DNA of 18,171 nt from an uncultured Erysipelotrichaceae bacterium. Its GTDB lineage: Bacteria; Bacillota_I; Bacilli_A; RF39; UBA660. The notes beneath the pieces were generated by a model. That model searched no databases. It worked only from the letters and a program-made list of their open reading frames with translations, and had not been told where the DNA came from. Within the stretch, counting starts at the first letter, position 1; each line of letters opens with the position of its first letter. The stretch lies in NCBI GenBank assembly GCA_902766875.1, contig CACXFI010000064.1, forward strand, positions 1-18,171, read 5' to 3'. Of the stretch, positions 1 through 6,852 are shown one piece after another. The translations under genes were made by a program, and so were the position numbers.

Positions 1-485
1 ATATTTGCTATCCATATTTTATTTTCTAATAATTTTACTTTATAATATATATAATTATTTATTTTTAATGTTACTAATAAAACTATAGTATTAGTAATAT
101 ATAAAATTATATTATTAATAAATAAATTATTAAAGGCTTTGTCACTAATTATATTTATAGTACTTATATTTATTTTAGAAACTAGTAAAAATATTATATT
201 ACTTATTATAGATGTTATAAATACTAATAATAAGATTTTATTAGTTTCTTTTTCTCCTTCTTTTTGAATTAAAAAATTTGAACAAACAAATATTGTGGCT
301 ATAACTATTATTCCTAAATTAATATTCAAATTTGATATAGAAATCGATTTAGTTATCATGATATTGCCAAAAATTGTAGCTATCATTAACCAAATATATA
401 TTCCTTCTTTATTATATTTTTCATATAGTATTATAATTGATGCGAAAGAAATTATTATTTCACTTAATAATAAAAGCGTGTTCAT
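1..485 (-). CDS. VUT/YhhQ-like membrane transporter (partial, 3' end outside window)
   Basis: Minus-strand frame open from the ATG at 485 to the window edge; 161 residues are visible and the C-terminus is missing. It begins MNTLLLLSEIII and reads KEGIYIWLMIATIFGNI soon after. This resembles the conserved N-terminal block of the VUT family (YhhQ, queuosine-precursor transporters), where a Lys-Glu-Gly-Leu/Ile-Tyr stretch precedes the second helix. At least four hydrophobic helices are visible, so an integral membrane protein is certain. The family's later RI..AS..AY..SQ..D signature is not recognisable: the matching stretch reads FINNIILYITNTIVLLVTL. The ATG overlaps the upstream gene's TGA as ATGA (482-485), and AAGAAGGTGAG is a strong ribosome binding site, so the two genes are translationally coupled. 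Membrane protein: sure. VUT membership: probable. Queuosine substrate: only inferred. Confidence 0.5.
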   Translation of the reverse strand, partial: MNTLLLLSEIIISFASIIILYEKYNKEGIYIWLMIATIFGNIMITKSISISNLNINLGIIVIATIFVCSNFLIQKEGEKETNKILLLVFITSIISNIIFLLVSKINISTINIISDKAFNNLFINNIILYITNTIVLLVTLKINNYIYYKVKLLENKIWIAN

Positions 486-1150
486 TTTCTCACCTTCTTT
501 TTAGGGAGATTTTTTTCTATTATTATAGAATATAATAATATTATTATAATTCTTATTATATATGATACAGTTGTTATAAATAATATGTCTATTAGTTTTT
601 CTGTTAGGCTATATGTTGTAATATTATATATTAATAGATCGATAGCCGTTATTATGCTTCCTAATATTATTAATGTGTAAAAATTGTTTGGATATATATC
701 TTTTAATTTTTCTTTTAGCTTAAACATTATATATAAACTTAATGTTAGTGTTATGGGATATGACAATAAATTTATGTAATTAATTCCAAATGTATTTTGG
801 ATATTTATTGCATTATTATCTGTTACTGATGGAATGTATCCAGTTGTTAGCATTATTAATAACATAGGTATAACTAAAATTATTATATTTTTTGTTAATA
901 TATCTTTCATTTTTATATTTTTGTTCTTTTCTATATAATAATATAATATAGGTATAATTGTAGAATATATTACAATATTAGCATTTATATTCATACCTAT
1001 AAAACTTATATTTCTAAATGATAATATATATGATATTATAATAATAAATATTATATACATGTTCATTAATAATTTATTGTTTTTATTAACTATTAATAAA
1101 AATCCAATTGTTGATATTAACAAAATAATTAATAATAATAATTCATTCAT
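482..1150 (-). CDS. Divergent VUT/YhhQ-like membrane protein, first of a tandem pair
   Basis: 222 residues with six or seven hydrophobic helices and almost no soluble part. It starts MNELLLLIILL, close to the start of its downstream neighbour, and has about the usual length of VUT transporters (near 220). It looks like an ancient duplicate of the neighbour, but lacks both the Lys-Glu-Gly-Tyr block and the polar helix signature, so transport chemistry cannot be read from it. The frame can be extended to 1180 (MIKRRKR...), but that start overlaps the extended -10 element TGATATAAT. AAAAGG lies about 9 bases before the ATG at 1150, which is therefore preferred. The gene ends in the ATGA overlap with the next gene. 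It could also be an unrelated small multi-pass protein. Confidence 0.45.
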   Translation of the reverse strand: MNELLLLIILLISTIGFLLIVNKNNKLLMNMYIIFIIIISYILSFRNISFIGMNINANIVIYSTIIPILYYYIEKNKNIKMKDILTKNIIILVIPMLLIMLTTGYIPSVTDNNAINIQNTFGINYINLLSYPITLTLSLYIMFKLKEKLKDIYPNNFYTLIILGSIITAIDLLIYNITTYSLTEKLIDILFITTVSYIIRIIIILLYSIIIEKNLPKKKVRK

Positions 1151-1178
1151 AATATCCATCCTTTTTCTTCTTTTTATC

Positions 1179-1207
1179 ATTATATCATATTGTTTTAAGA
1201 AACAAAA
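1179..1207 (-). promoter_or_regulatory. Promoter of the VUT-like pair (extended -10)
   Basis: Minus strand: TATAAT at 1184-1179 preceded by TGA, giving the extended -10 TGATATAAT. A weak -35, TTTTGT, lies at 1207-1202, 17 bases upstream. Nearly the same module, with the same spacing, precedes the DUF1934 gene at 2441-2469. Confidence 0.6.
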
Positions 1208-1221
1208 GCGTATTTTTGTTT
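1200..1221. repeat. Inverted repeat AAACAAAA-N6-TTTTGTTT
   Basis: A perfect 8-bp inverted repeat with a 6-base spacer overlaps the -35 side of the VUT-pair promoter. On the plus strand it is followed by a T-rich run. It could be an operator or a weak terminator for rpoE transcripts arriving on the minus strand. The remaining intergenic space up to 1363 shows nothing else firm. Confidence 0.3.
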
Positions 1222-1363
1222 TTTATTAAAATTATTGATTTTTACTTATATTTTAATGGTTGCTCTTTTTTAAAAAGATAAATTGTATCATATTTATATT
1301 ATAACTAAATACTCTTATTACTAAATTTATTCATATATTTATTTTTTATTCAAAAAAAAAGAA

Positions 1364-1789
1364 TTATTCTTCTTCTAATTCTTCTTCAGATACAATGGTT
1401 AAATCACTTAAATCTTCTCCATCGTCTACATAATCATTATCGACACTTTCATCATAATTATCAGTTTCTTCTTCATCTGTTATTTCTTCCTCTGTTGTTT
1501 CTGATTTTTCATCTTCGTCCTCTTCAATTTGGATTTTTACAATGTGTTTTTCTTTTAAATCCCATTTACCATCATCTAGTAGAATAAATTCTTTTGATGT
1601 TGTTAGTGATTCAAAAAAATCTGCTATTAAATTTTGATAATCCTTTTCTTTTAATTCAAGTAAATTACATACTTCTTTAAATAAATCTGCTGTATTCATT
1701 GGTTTCTTTTTTTCTTGAAGATACATTTCTGCAATTTTTGTATAAGATAACAATTCTAAATCTTCTTTTTTCATGCTTTTTAAACTCAT
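1364..1789 (-). CDS. rpoE: DNA-directed RNA polymerase delta subunit
   Basis: 141 residues with the two-part design of Gram-positive delta. A HARE-HTH winged-helix domain covers roughly residues 13-84 (YTKIAEMYLQEKKKPMNT... WDLKEKHIVKI). A strongly acidic, disordered tail of Glu and Asp runs from about residue 89 to the end (EEDEDEKSETTEEE, SEEELEEE). Delta binds core RNA polymerase, displaces nucleic acid and speeds recycling, and is characteristic of Bacillota. The start at 1789 is fixed by AGGAGG five to six bases upstream. A good promoter lies at 1923-1950, leaving a leader of about 125 bases. Length is slightly below that of Bacillus delta (about 173) because the tail is shorter. A weak stem (AAGAA-TAA-TTCTT followed by Ts) surrounds the stop codon and may act as terminator. 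Confidence 0.93.
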   Translation of the reverse strand: MSLKSMKKEDLELLSYTKIAEMYLQEKKKPMNTADLFKEVCNLLELKEKDYQNLIADFFESLTTSKEFILLDDGKWDLKEKHIVKIQIEEDEDEKSETTEEEITDEEETDNYDESVDNDYVDDGEDLSDLTIVSEEELEEE

Positions 1790-1922
1790 TTTTTCCTCCT
1801 ATAAGTATATTATTTCTAATAAATTATTATATTATATTTTATTTTTGTATTTAGTTTATTATATTTATCTATTTTATTTATGTTTTATATAATTCTTCTA
1901 ATTCATGCAATCTATATTAGAT

Positions 1923-1950
1923 AATATAGCATTGAGCCTAGTTTTGTCAA
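1923..1950 (-). promoter_or_regulatory. rpoE promoter
   Basis: Minus strand: TTGACA at 1950-1945, a 16-base spacer ending in TGC, then TATATT at 1928-1923 (extended -10). This is one of the two full TTGACA boxes in the window. The start site would fall near 1916, giving rpoE an A+T-rich leader of about 125 bases with no strong fold by eye. Confidence 0.7.
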
Positions 1951-2034
1951 TATCTTATTTTAAATTTACTTTATTATTGATATTAACATTTATTTTTTTA
2001 CAAATACTTATATTTATTATATTTTTTTGATAAT

Positions 2035-2421
2035 CTATTTGTTTCTATATAATTCTTTTATTTCTATTCTATAAATATATTCTGAATTACTATCTAACAT
2101 TTTATATTTAACTTCAATTATATTATCTTCTAACTTTATATATTTAGTTCTTATTGGTAAATTTATTGATAAATCTTGGTCTTTTAAATAATAAATTATA
2201 TCTGTTTCTTTTTCAATATTTAGTTTTATTAAGTTTAAGAACTCGTTATTTTCTCTTTTTATTATTAGTTCTTCTTTGTTAATTATTATATTAGTTTTAA
2301 TATCATCTTCATAATATGTTATTTTATTCTTTATTTTTATTCCTTTTTCTTCTATGTTTGTTTTTGTTTTTTCAGATTTATTATATATATATCCTTTTAT
2401 TTGTATTTTCGTTTTTATCAC
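2035..2421 (-). CDS. DUF1934 (YwiB-like) beta-barrel protein
   Basis: 128 residues, predicted all-beta: alternating polar and hydrophobic strands such as KNKITYYEDDI, TNIIINKEELIIKR and EVKYKMLDSN. The order Tyr-Tyr-Glu, then Ile-Ile-Lys-Arg, then the LPIRTKYI..L stretch and the final EYIYRIEIKEL strand follow DUF1934, the calycin-like family of B. subtilis YwiB, which also often sits near rpoE. Function is not known; it is a small cytosolic protein without signal or membrane segment. The annotated start is GTG at 2421, but it lies inside the only Shine-Dalgarno match (GGAGTGAT, 2424-2417). The ideally spaced codon is ACG at 2412-2410, so the true start is uncertain by three codons. It is divergent from the penicillin-binding protein gene and has its own promoter. 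Confidence 0.75.
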   Translation of the reverse strand: MIKTKIQIKGYIYNKSEKTKTNIEEKGIKIKNKITYYEDDIKTNIIINKEELIIKRENNEFLNLIKLNIEKETDIIYYLKDQDLSINLPIRTKYIKLEDNIIEVKYKMLDSNSEYIYRIEIKELYRNK

Positions 2422-2440
2422 TCCAAATCAGCTGTTTTTC

Positions 2441-2469
2441 ATTATATCATATTTTATATAAAAACAAAA
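2441..2469 (-). promoter_or_regulatory. Promoter of the DUF1934 gene
   Basis: Minus strand: extended -10 TGATATAAT (TATAAT at 2446-2441) with TTTTGT 17 bases upstream (2469-2464). The leader would be only about 13 bases to the GTG start. It matches the VUT-pair promoter at 26 of the 31 positions compared from 1177 and 2439. Confidence 0.6.
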
Positions 2470-2535
2470 CATATTTTTGGTTATTTTAGGAATAATAATT
2501 CTAGAGATTTTATTTTGAAAAAGGAATTGATTATT

Positions 2536-4521
2536 ATGTCTAAATTTAAAAGATTTTTTAAAAAAATTTTTGTTTTTTCTGGATGGTTTTTTGTTTTGTT
2601 TTTATTAATAAATTTTTGCTTTTATATTTATTGTCTTTTATTAGATGCACCTTATATTAATCAATCTCAATCTTATTATTTGTATGATAATAAAGATAAT
2701 CTTTTGTTTAGCGATAGTGATCAATGGATAAATATTTCAGATATTAGTGATAATTTAATTTTGGCTACTGTTGATACAGAAGATAAATTATTTTATTATC
2801 ATTGGGGATTTGATTATTTTAGAATTTTGAAGGCTATTGGAGTAAATATCAAATCTAAAAGCTTATCTGAAGGAGCTTCTACTATTACACAGCAGTATGC
2901 TAGAAATTTATTTTTAAATTACAATAAAACTTGGTCTAGAAAATTTGATGAAGCTTTTTTGGCTTTTAGATTAGAAGCACATTATAGTAAAGATGAAATT
3001 CTTGAAGGTTATCTTAATACTATAAATTATGGTGGCGTTTATGGAGTTGAAAATGCTAGCTATTATTATTTTGGTCATAGTGCAAGTTCTTTATCTTTAG
3101 CTGAAGCTAGTATGTTAGCTGGCATTCCACAAAGTCCTAATAATTATTCTCCTTATGTTAATGAACAATTGGCTAAAAAAAGGCAGAAAATTGTTTTGGA
3201 TTCTATGGTTAATAATGGTGATATTACAGAAGAACAATCAATTGATGCTTTTGAGGAAGATTTAGTTTATAATAAAACTGATAATAATAAATATTATGAT
3301 AATTTATTATATTTTAGAGATTCTGTTATGGAAGAGCTTAACAATCTTAAAACAATTCCTAATTCTCTTATTGATACAGGTGGGTTAAAGATATATACAA
3401 CTTTGGATAGTGATGCTCAATCTTATTTGGATAGTGCAGTTTCAGAAAATATGAATGATGTGAATAGTGATTTACAGATATCTGGTGTTATGCTTGATCC
3501 AAATGATGGTGGAGTATTAGCTCTTATTGGTGGTGTTGATTATAATTCAAGTGTATATAATCGTGCTACTAAATCTGTCAGACAAGTTGGTTCTACTATG
3601 AAACCTATTTTATATTATTCAGCCTTAGAAAATGGATTTACTTCAGCATCTAGTTTTATAAGTGAAAAGACTACTTTTTCTTTCTCTAATGGAGATACTT
3701 ATACTCCTAAAAATTATAATGACTCATATGCTAATAAAGCAATATCTATGGGGGCTGCTATTGCTTATTCTGATAATATATATGCTGTTAAAACTAATCT
3801 TTTTTTAGGAGAAGATATTTTGGTTAAAACTGCTAAAAATTTAGGAATATCTAGCGAACTTAAACCTTTGCCTTCGCTTGCTCTTGGAACTGAAGAAATC
3901 AGTCTTATTGATATGGTTAATGCATATTCTAGTTTTGCTAGTTTAGGTTTTAAGAATAATTCTCATTTTATTAAAAGAGTCGAAGATAAAGATGGTAATA
4001 TTCTTTACAATTTTGATACTTACAGGCAGAAAATACTTGATAAGAGTATATGTTTTATACTGAATGAAATGCTAACTTATACTTATGATTCTAGTTTTAT
4101 TGATTATAATTATCCTACTGTTATTAGTTTGTTGCCTAATATAACTAATAAATATTCGATAAAGACTGGTACTACTAATACTGATTTATTGGTAATTGGT
4201 TATAATAAAAATGCTGTTTTGGGTATTTGGGAAGGATATGATGATAATAGAAAAATTAAAAATGAGGATAATGGTATTCATAAAAAGATATGGATATCTA
4301 CTATGGAAAAGTATCTAGCTAATAAAAATAACGATTGGTATGATAAACCTGATGATGTGGTTGGTGTTTTAGTTGACCCAATTTCTGGTGGTGTTACAGA
4401 TATAGAAAATAAAAAATCTAAAGTATTTTATTTTTTAGCTGGTACTGAACCTAAAGATAAAAATGAAAATGATTTAGAAATGGTTTGGAAGGAAAAAAAG
4501 GAAGAGAATATTGAATATTAA
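2536..4521 (+). CDS. Class A penicillin-binding protein (glycosyltransferase-transpeptidase)
   Basis: 661 residues. It polymerises lipid II into glycan chains and cross-links them at the outer face of the membrane. A short basic cytoplasmic start is followed by one membrane helix at about 13-35. The GT51 domain shows TEDKLFYYHWGFD (catalytic Glu82), GASTITQQ (113-120), RKFDEAFLAFRLE and LNTINYG. The transpeptidase domain shows the STMK box (Ser353, Lys356), the S-D-N box (412-414) and KTGTT (543-547), so both activities look intact. The frame is open back to 2401, but the first convincing start is the ATG at 2536 with AAGGA ten bases upstream; the 45 residues before it would include the divergent promoter region. 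It is the only plus-strand gene left of the origin and converges on noc. It is of the PBP1 type; which paralogue cannot be said. Confidence 0.95.
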   Translation: MSKFKRFFKKIFVFSGWFFVLFLLINFCFYIYCLLLDAPYINQSQSYYLYDNKDNLLFSDSDQWINISDISDNLILATVDTEDKLFYYHWGFDYFRILKAIGVNIKSKSLSEGASTITQQYARNLFLNYNKTWSRKFDEAFLAFRLEAHYSKDEILEGYLNTINYGGVYGVENASYYYFGHSASSLSLAEASMLAGIPQSPNNYSPYVNEQLAKKRQKIVLDSMVNNGDITEEQSIDAFEEDLVYNKTDNNKYYDNLLYFRDSVMEELNNLKTIPNSLIDTGGLKIYTTLDSDAQSYLDSAVSENMNDVNSDLQISGVMLDPNDGGVLALIGGVDYNSSVYNRATKSVRQVGSTMKPILYYSALENGFTSASSFISEKTTFSFSNGDTYTPKNYNDSYANKAISMGAAIAYSDNIYAVKTNLFLGEDILVKTAKNLGISSELKPLPSLALGTEEISLIDMVNAYSSFASLGFKNNSHFIKRVEDKDGNILYNFDTYRQKILDKSICFILNEMLTYTYDSSFIDYNYPTVISLLPNITNKYSIKTGTTNTDLLVIGYNKNAVLGIWEGYDDNRKIKNEDNGIHKKIWISTMEKYLANKNNDWYDKPDDVVGVLVDPISGGVTDIENKKSKVFYFLAGTEPKDKNENDLEMVWKEKKEENIEY

Positions 4522-4548
4522 AAAGGAAGCTTTAATTGCTTCCTTTTT
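4520..4548. terminator. Shared bidirectional terminator between the PBP gene and noc
   Basis: Perfect 11-bp stem AAAAAGGAAGC / GCTTCCTTTTT with a 7-base loop (4531-4537), T-run on both strands. The PBP stop TAA (4519-4521) is at the foot of the stem and the noc stop (4532-4534) lies in the loop, so one hairpin serves both converging genes. Confidence 0.9.
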
Positions 4549-6043
4549 GTATCTTTATTGTTATTTGATATTCATTATCTAAATCTAATTCACTCATTTG
4601 AAGTTTAGTTCCTGTTGGATCTATTTCTGATATTGCTTTTCTAACCAATGGAACTAATTCATTTACATTATTATTTGGCACAGGATTTGATACTGGTTGA
4701 TTAAAACTTTGTTGATCTATAAATCCAGGTAATGGATTTCCTGTTGGTTGAGGCATAGTGACTTCTGGTTGAAGTGGTGCAATTACTTGATCTGGTTGAG
4801 TAAATGGATTTTGTGGTGCTTCAACAGGATTTAAATTTGATGACATGTTGTTAGTATCTAATGGTGTTGCTCCTGGTACTTGAATGTCATTATTTGGTAC
4901 TTGATTAAAATCTAAATTTGGAGATACTGGTTGAGGTTGATTAAACTCATTATTACCTTGAGGTGTTTGGGAAAAATTATTATTTAAATCAAATGGTGCA
5001 TTATTAGTATTCATATTTAAATTTGATGTTTCTGGGGCAGCAGGTATGTTAACTTGTAAATTATCTTGAGTTGGTGCTACTGGTATACTTTGTTCAGCAC
5101 CATTTGATGGCATATCCCATGGGTTAACGTTGTTCTCTTGAGGTGCTGCTCCTGGCATAGCAAGTGGTTCTTGTGTAGGAGCTTGTTGCCCATTATTATT
5201 CTCTGTAGGTGCACTCCATGGATTTAGTTCCATATTTGTTTTTTCATCTTCTAATGAAGGGAAGAAGTTGTTATTTTGTGTTTGTACTTCTTGTTGTGGT
5301 GGTTGTGCCTGTGGTAATGGTGTTTCTGGAATAATTCCAGCTGGTTGATTATTTAATGTATTATAATTTTGTTCATTCATTTTATTATCATCTCCTATAT
5401 TAAATATACTTTGCAAGTTATCTTTATTATTTATACTACTTTTATAATTATTTTGTATTAATTCTTCTGTTAATTTTACAGTCAATTTGTTTGTTATTAT
5501 TTTTTGTAATACTTCTTTTTGGCTTTCAAAATTATTAAGTTGAAGAATTGTTCTAGCATGTCTTTCAGAAATTTGATTATTTAATACTGCATCTTGTACT
5601 TCTGGAACTAAATCTAATAATCTTATTTTATTGGATATCGTAGTTTGAGTTTTACCTATTTTCTTTGCTAATTCTTCTTGGGTTATATTTTCAATTTCTA
5701 GAATTTTTTTATAAGCTTTAGCTTCTTCTATAGCATTTAAATTCTTTCTTTGGATATTTTCAACTAAAGCTATTTCAGCACTTGTTTGATCATTTATATT
5801 CATTATTATGGCAGGGACAGTTTCCATTCCCAATAATTTTGCTGCTTTGTATCTTCTTTCACCTGCAATTATCTCATATTTTGCATCAAATGGTCTTAAA
5901 GTTAAAGGTTGAATTATTCCATATTGTTTGATAGAATCGGCTAATTCTCCAATATCTTGATCATTAAATATCAACCTAGGCTGATATTTATTAGGAATTA
6001 TATCTTCAACTCTAACTTGGACAATTTGATTTGTTATATTCAT
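4532..6043 (-). CDS. noc: Nucleoid occlusion protein Noc, with long disordered insert
   Basis: 503 residues, against about 283 for B. subtilis Noc. The ParB/Noc core shows PNKYQPRLIF, GIIQPLTLRP, the CTP-binding GERRYKAAK (61-69), ENIQRKNLNAIEEA (95-108) and a helix-turn-helix at about 119-143. Noc rather than Spo0J/ParB is supported by Gln133 and Lys139 in GKTQTTISNK and Arg161 in ISERHAR, which match Noc-type specificity positions, and by the position next to rsmG. Residues 200-458 are low-complexity Asn/Gln/Pro with motif echoes NPWSAP (274) and NPWDMP (307). A final domain (459-500; TGTKLQ... EYQITIKIQK) resembles the C-terminal dimerisation domain of Noc. The amphipathic N-terminal membrane helix of Bacillus Noc is missing: the protein starts about at the core. 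The start ATG has AGAAGGGA upstream. No soj or spo0J follows. Noc family: very likely; role at division: inferred. Confidence 0.88.
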   Translation of the reverse strand: MNITNQIVQVRVEDIIPNKYQPRLIFNDQDIGELADSIKQYGIIQPLTLRPFDAKYEIIAGERRYKAAKLLGMETVPAIIMNINDQTSAEIALVENIQRKNLNAIEEAKAYKKILEIENITQEELAKKIGKTQTTISNKIRLLDLVPEVQDAVLNNQISERHARTILQLNNFESQKEVLQKIITNKLTVKLTEELIQNNYKSSINNKDNLQSIFNIGDDNKMNEQNYNTLNNQPAGIIPETPLPQAQPPQQEVQTQNNNFFPSLEDEKTNMELNPWSAPTENNNGQQAPTQEPLAMPGAAPQENNVNPWDMPSNGAEQSIPVAPTQDNLQVNIPAAPETSNLNMNTNNAPFDLNNNFSQTPQGNNEFNQPQPVSPNLDFNQVPNNDIQVPGATPLDTNNMSSNLNPVEAPQNPFTQPDQVIAPLQPEVTMPQPTGNPLPGFIDQQSFNQPVSNPVPNNNVNELVPLVRKAISEIDPTGTKLQMSELDLDNEYQITIKIQKGSN

Positions 6044-6129
6044 ATTGTCCCTTCTTTCTATTCTCTTTATTATCTCCCTATTATATATGATACTATATTT
6101 TTTTTGTTTTTACAATATAATATTTAAAA

Positions 6130-6149
6130 AAACTTCAAGTCTGAAGTTT
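6130..6149 (-). terminator. Terminator after rsmG
   Basis: Minus strand: AAACTTCA-GACT-TGAAGTTT, an 8-bp stem with a tetraloop, followed by a run of Ts (plus-strand As at 6125-6131). The rsmG stop codon (6150-6148) overlaps the foot of the stem. Confidence 0.8.
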
Positions 6150-6852
6150 ATTTTAATAATTTGTTTTTTATTTCTTTATATGCTCTTGGATATTTTATTT
6201 CTGTTTTTTTTGTTTTTTTGAATTTTAATAATGTTCTAATACTATTTTCTATTGGAAGATTAAATACTTTTTTTTCTATTAACTCTATATTTAGTATTTT
6301 AAAATAATTTTTTATATTTGTTAATTCTTCTTCTACATTACCTTTCATAGATATTTGATATCCATTTATTCTTAGTAATGGTATTGAATATTCTAAAAGA
6401 TGGGGTAGAGGTGCTACTGCTCTTGATACTACTATATCATATATTTCCCTATTTTTTTTACTATATTCTTCTGCTCTTTCATTAATTACTTTTATTTTTT
6501 TTAGATTTAATTTTTTTATTACTATATTTAAAAAATTACACTTTTTTAATGTAGCATCTAATAATGTTATTTCTAATTCTGGATAAAATATTTTTAAAAC
6601 AATTCCGGGGAATCCTGCTCCAGTTCCTATATCACAAATATTTTGGTTTTTTAAATTTATTATTTTTGTTATAGTTAAACTATCATAAAAATGTTTTAGA
6701 TATACTTCTTTTTTTTCTGTTATAGCGGTTAAGTTGTACTTTTTATTTTCCTCTATTAATAATTGATAGTATTCTTCTAATTTCTGAAGTTTTTCTTCTG
6801 TATAATTAATATTTAATTTTTCTAATTCTTGTTTAAATTCTTCTTTATTCAT
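6148..6852 (-). CDS. rsmG: 16S rRNA (guanine-N7) methyltransferase RsmG (GidB)
   Basis: 234 residues, the normal length. It methylates N7 of G527 (E. coli numbering) in the 530 loop of 16S rRNA using S-adenosylmethionine. Visible: KKYNLTAIT (37-45), the SAM-binding loop DIGTGAGFPGIVLKI (74-88), an acidic strand end ITLLDAT, and the family block IVVSRAVAPLPHLLEY. The gene overlaps the end of mnmG by 8 bases, with AAGGAAGAA as ribosome binding site inside mnmG, so the two are coupled. This is the standard mnmG-rsmG-noc order of Bacilli, but here the unit ends in a terminator before noc. Loss of this enzyme gives low-level streptomycin resistance in several species (known for the family). The C-terminus is rich in Lys (KFKKTKKTEIKYPRAYKEIKNK). 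Confidence 0.96.
   Translation of the reverse strand: MNKEEFKQELEKLNINYTEEKLQKLEEYYQLLIEENKKYNLTAITEKKEVYLKHFYDSLTITKIINLKNQNICDIGTGAGFPGIVLKIFYPELEITLLDATLKKCNFLNIVIKKLNLKKIKVINERAEEYSKKNREIYDIVVSRAVAPLPHLLEYSIPLLRINGYQISMKGNVEEELTNIKNYFKILNIELIEKKVFNLPIENSIRTLLKFKKTKKTEIKYPRAYKEIKNKLLK

Noticed and set aside
295..504. Plus-strand open frame of 69 codons
   Set aside because: It lies wholly opposite the 3' part of the VUT-like pair, lacks a ribosome binding site and mirrors membrane-helix codons on the other strand.
1808..2034. Gene-like or RNA-like signal in the gap between rpoE and the DUF1934 gene
   Set aside because: Beyond the rpoE promoter the stretch is A+T filler with only a 10-codon frame near 1890-1910 and no stable fold.
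6601..6616. AATTCCGGGGAATC, a near-palindrome resembling a Noc binding site
   Set aside because: It encodes the invariant Gly-Phe-Pro-Gly of RsmG and matches the Noc consensus at only about 10 of 14 positions, so codon constraint explains it.
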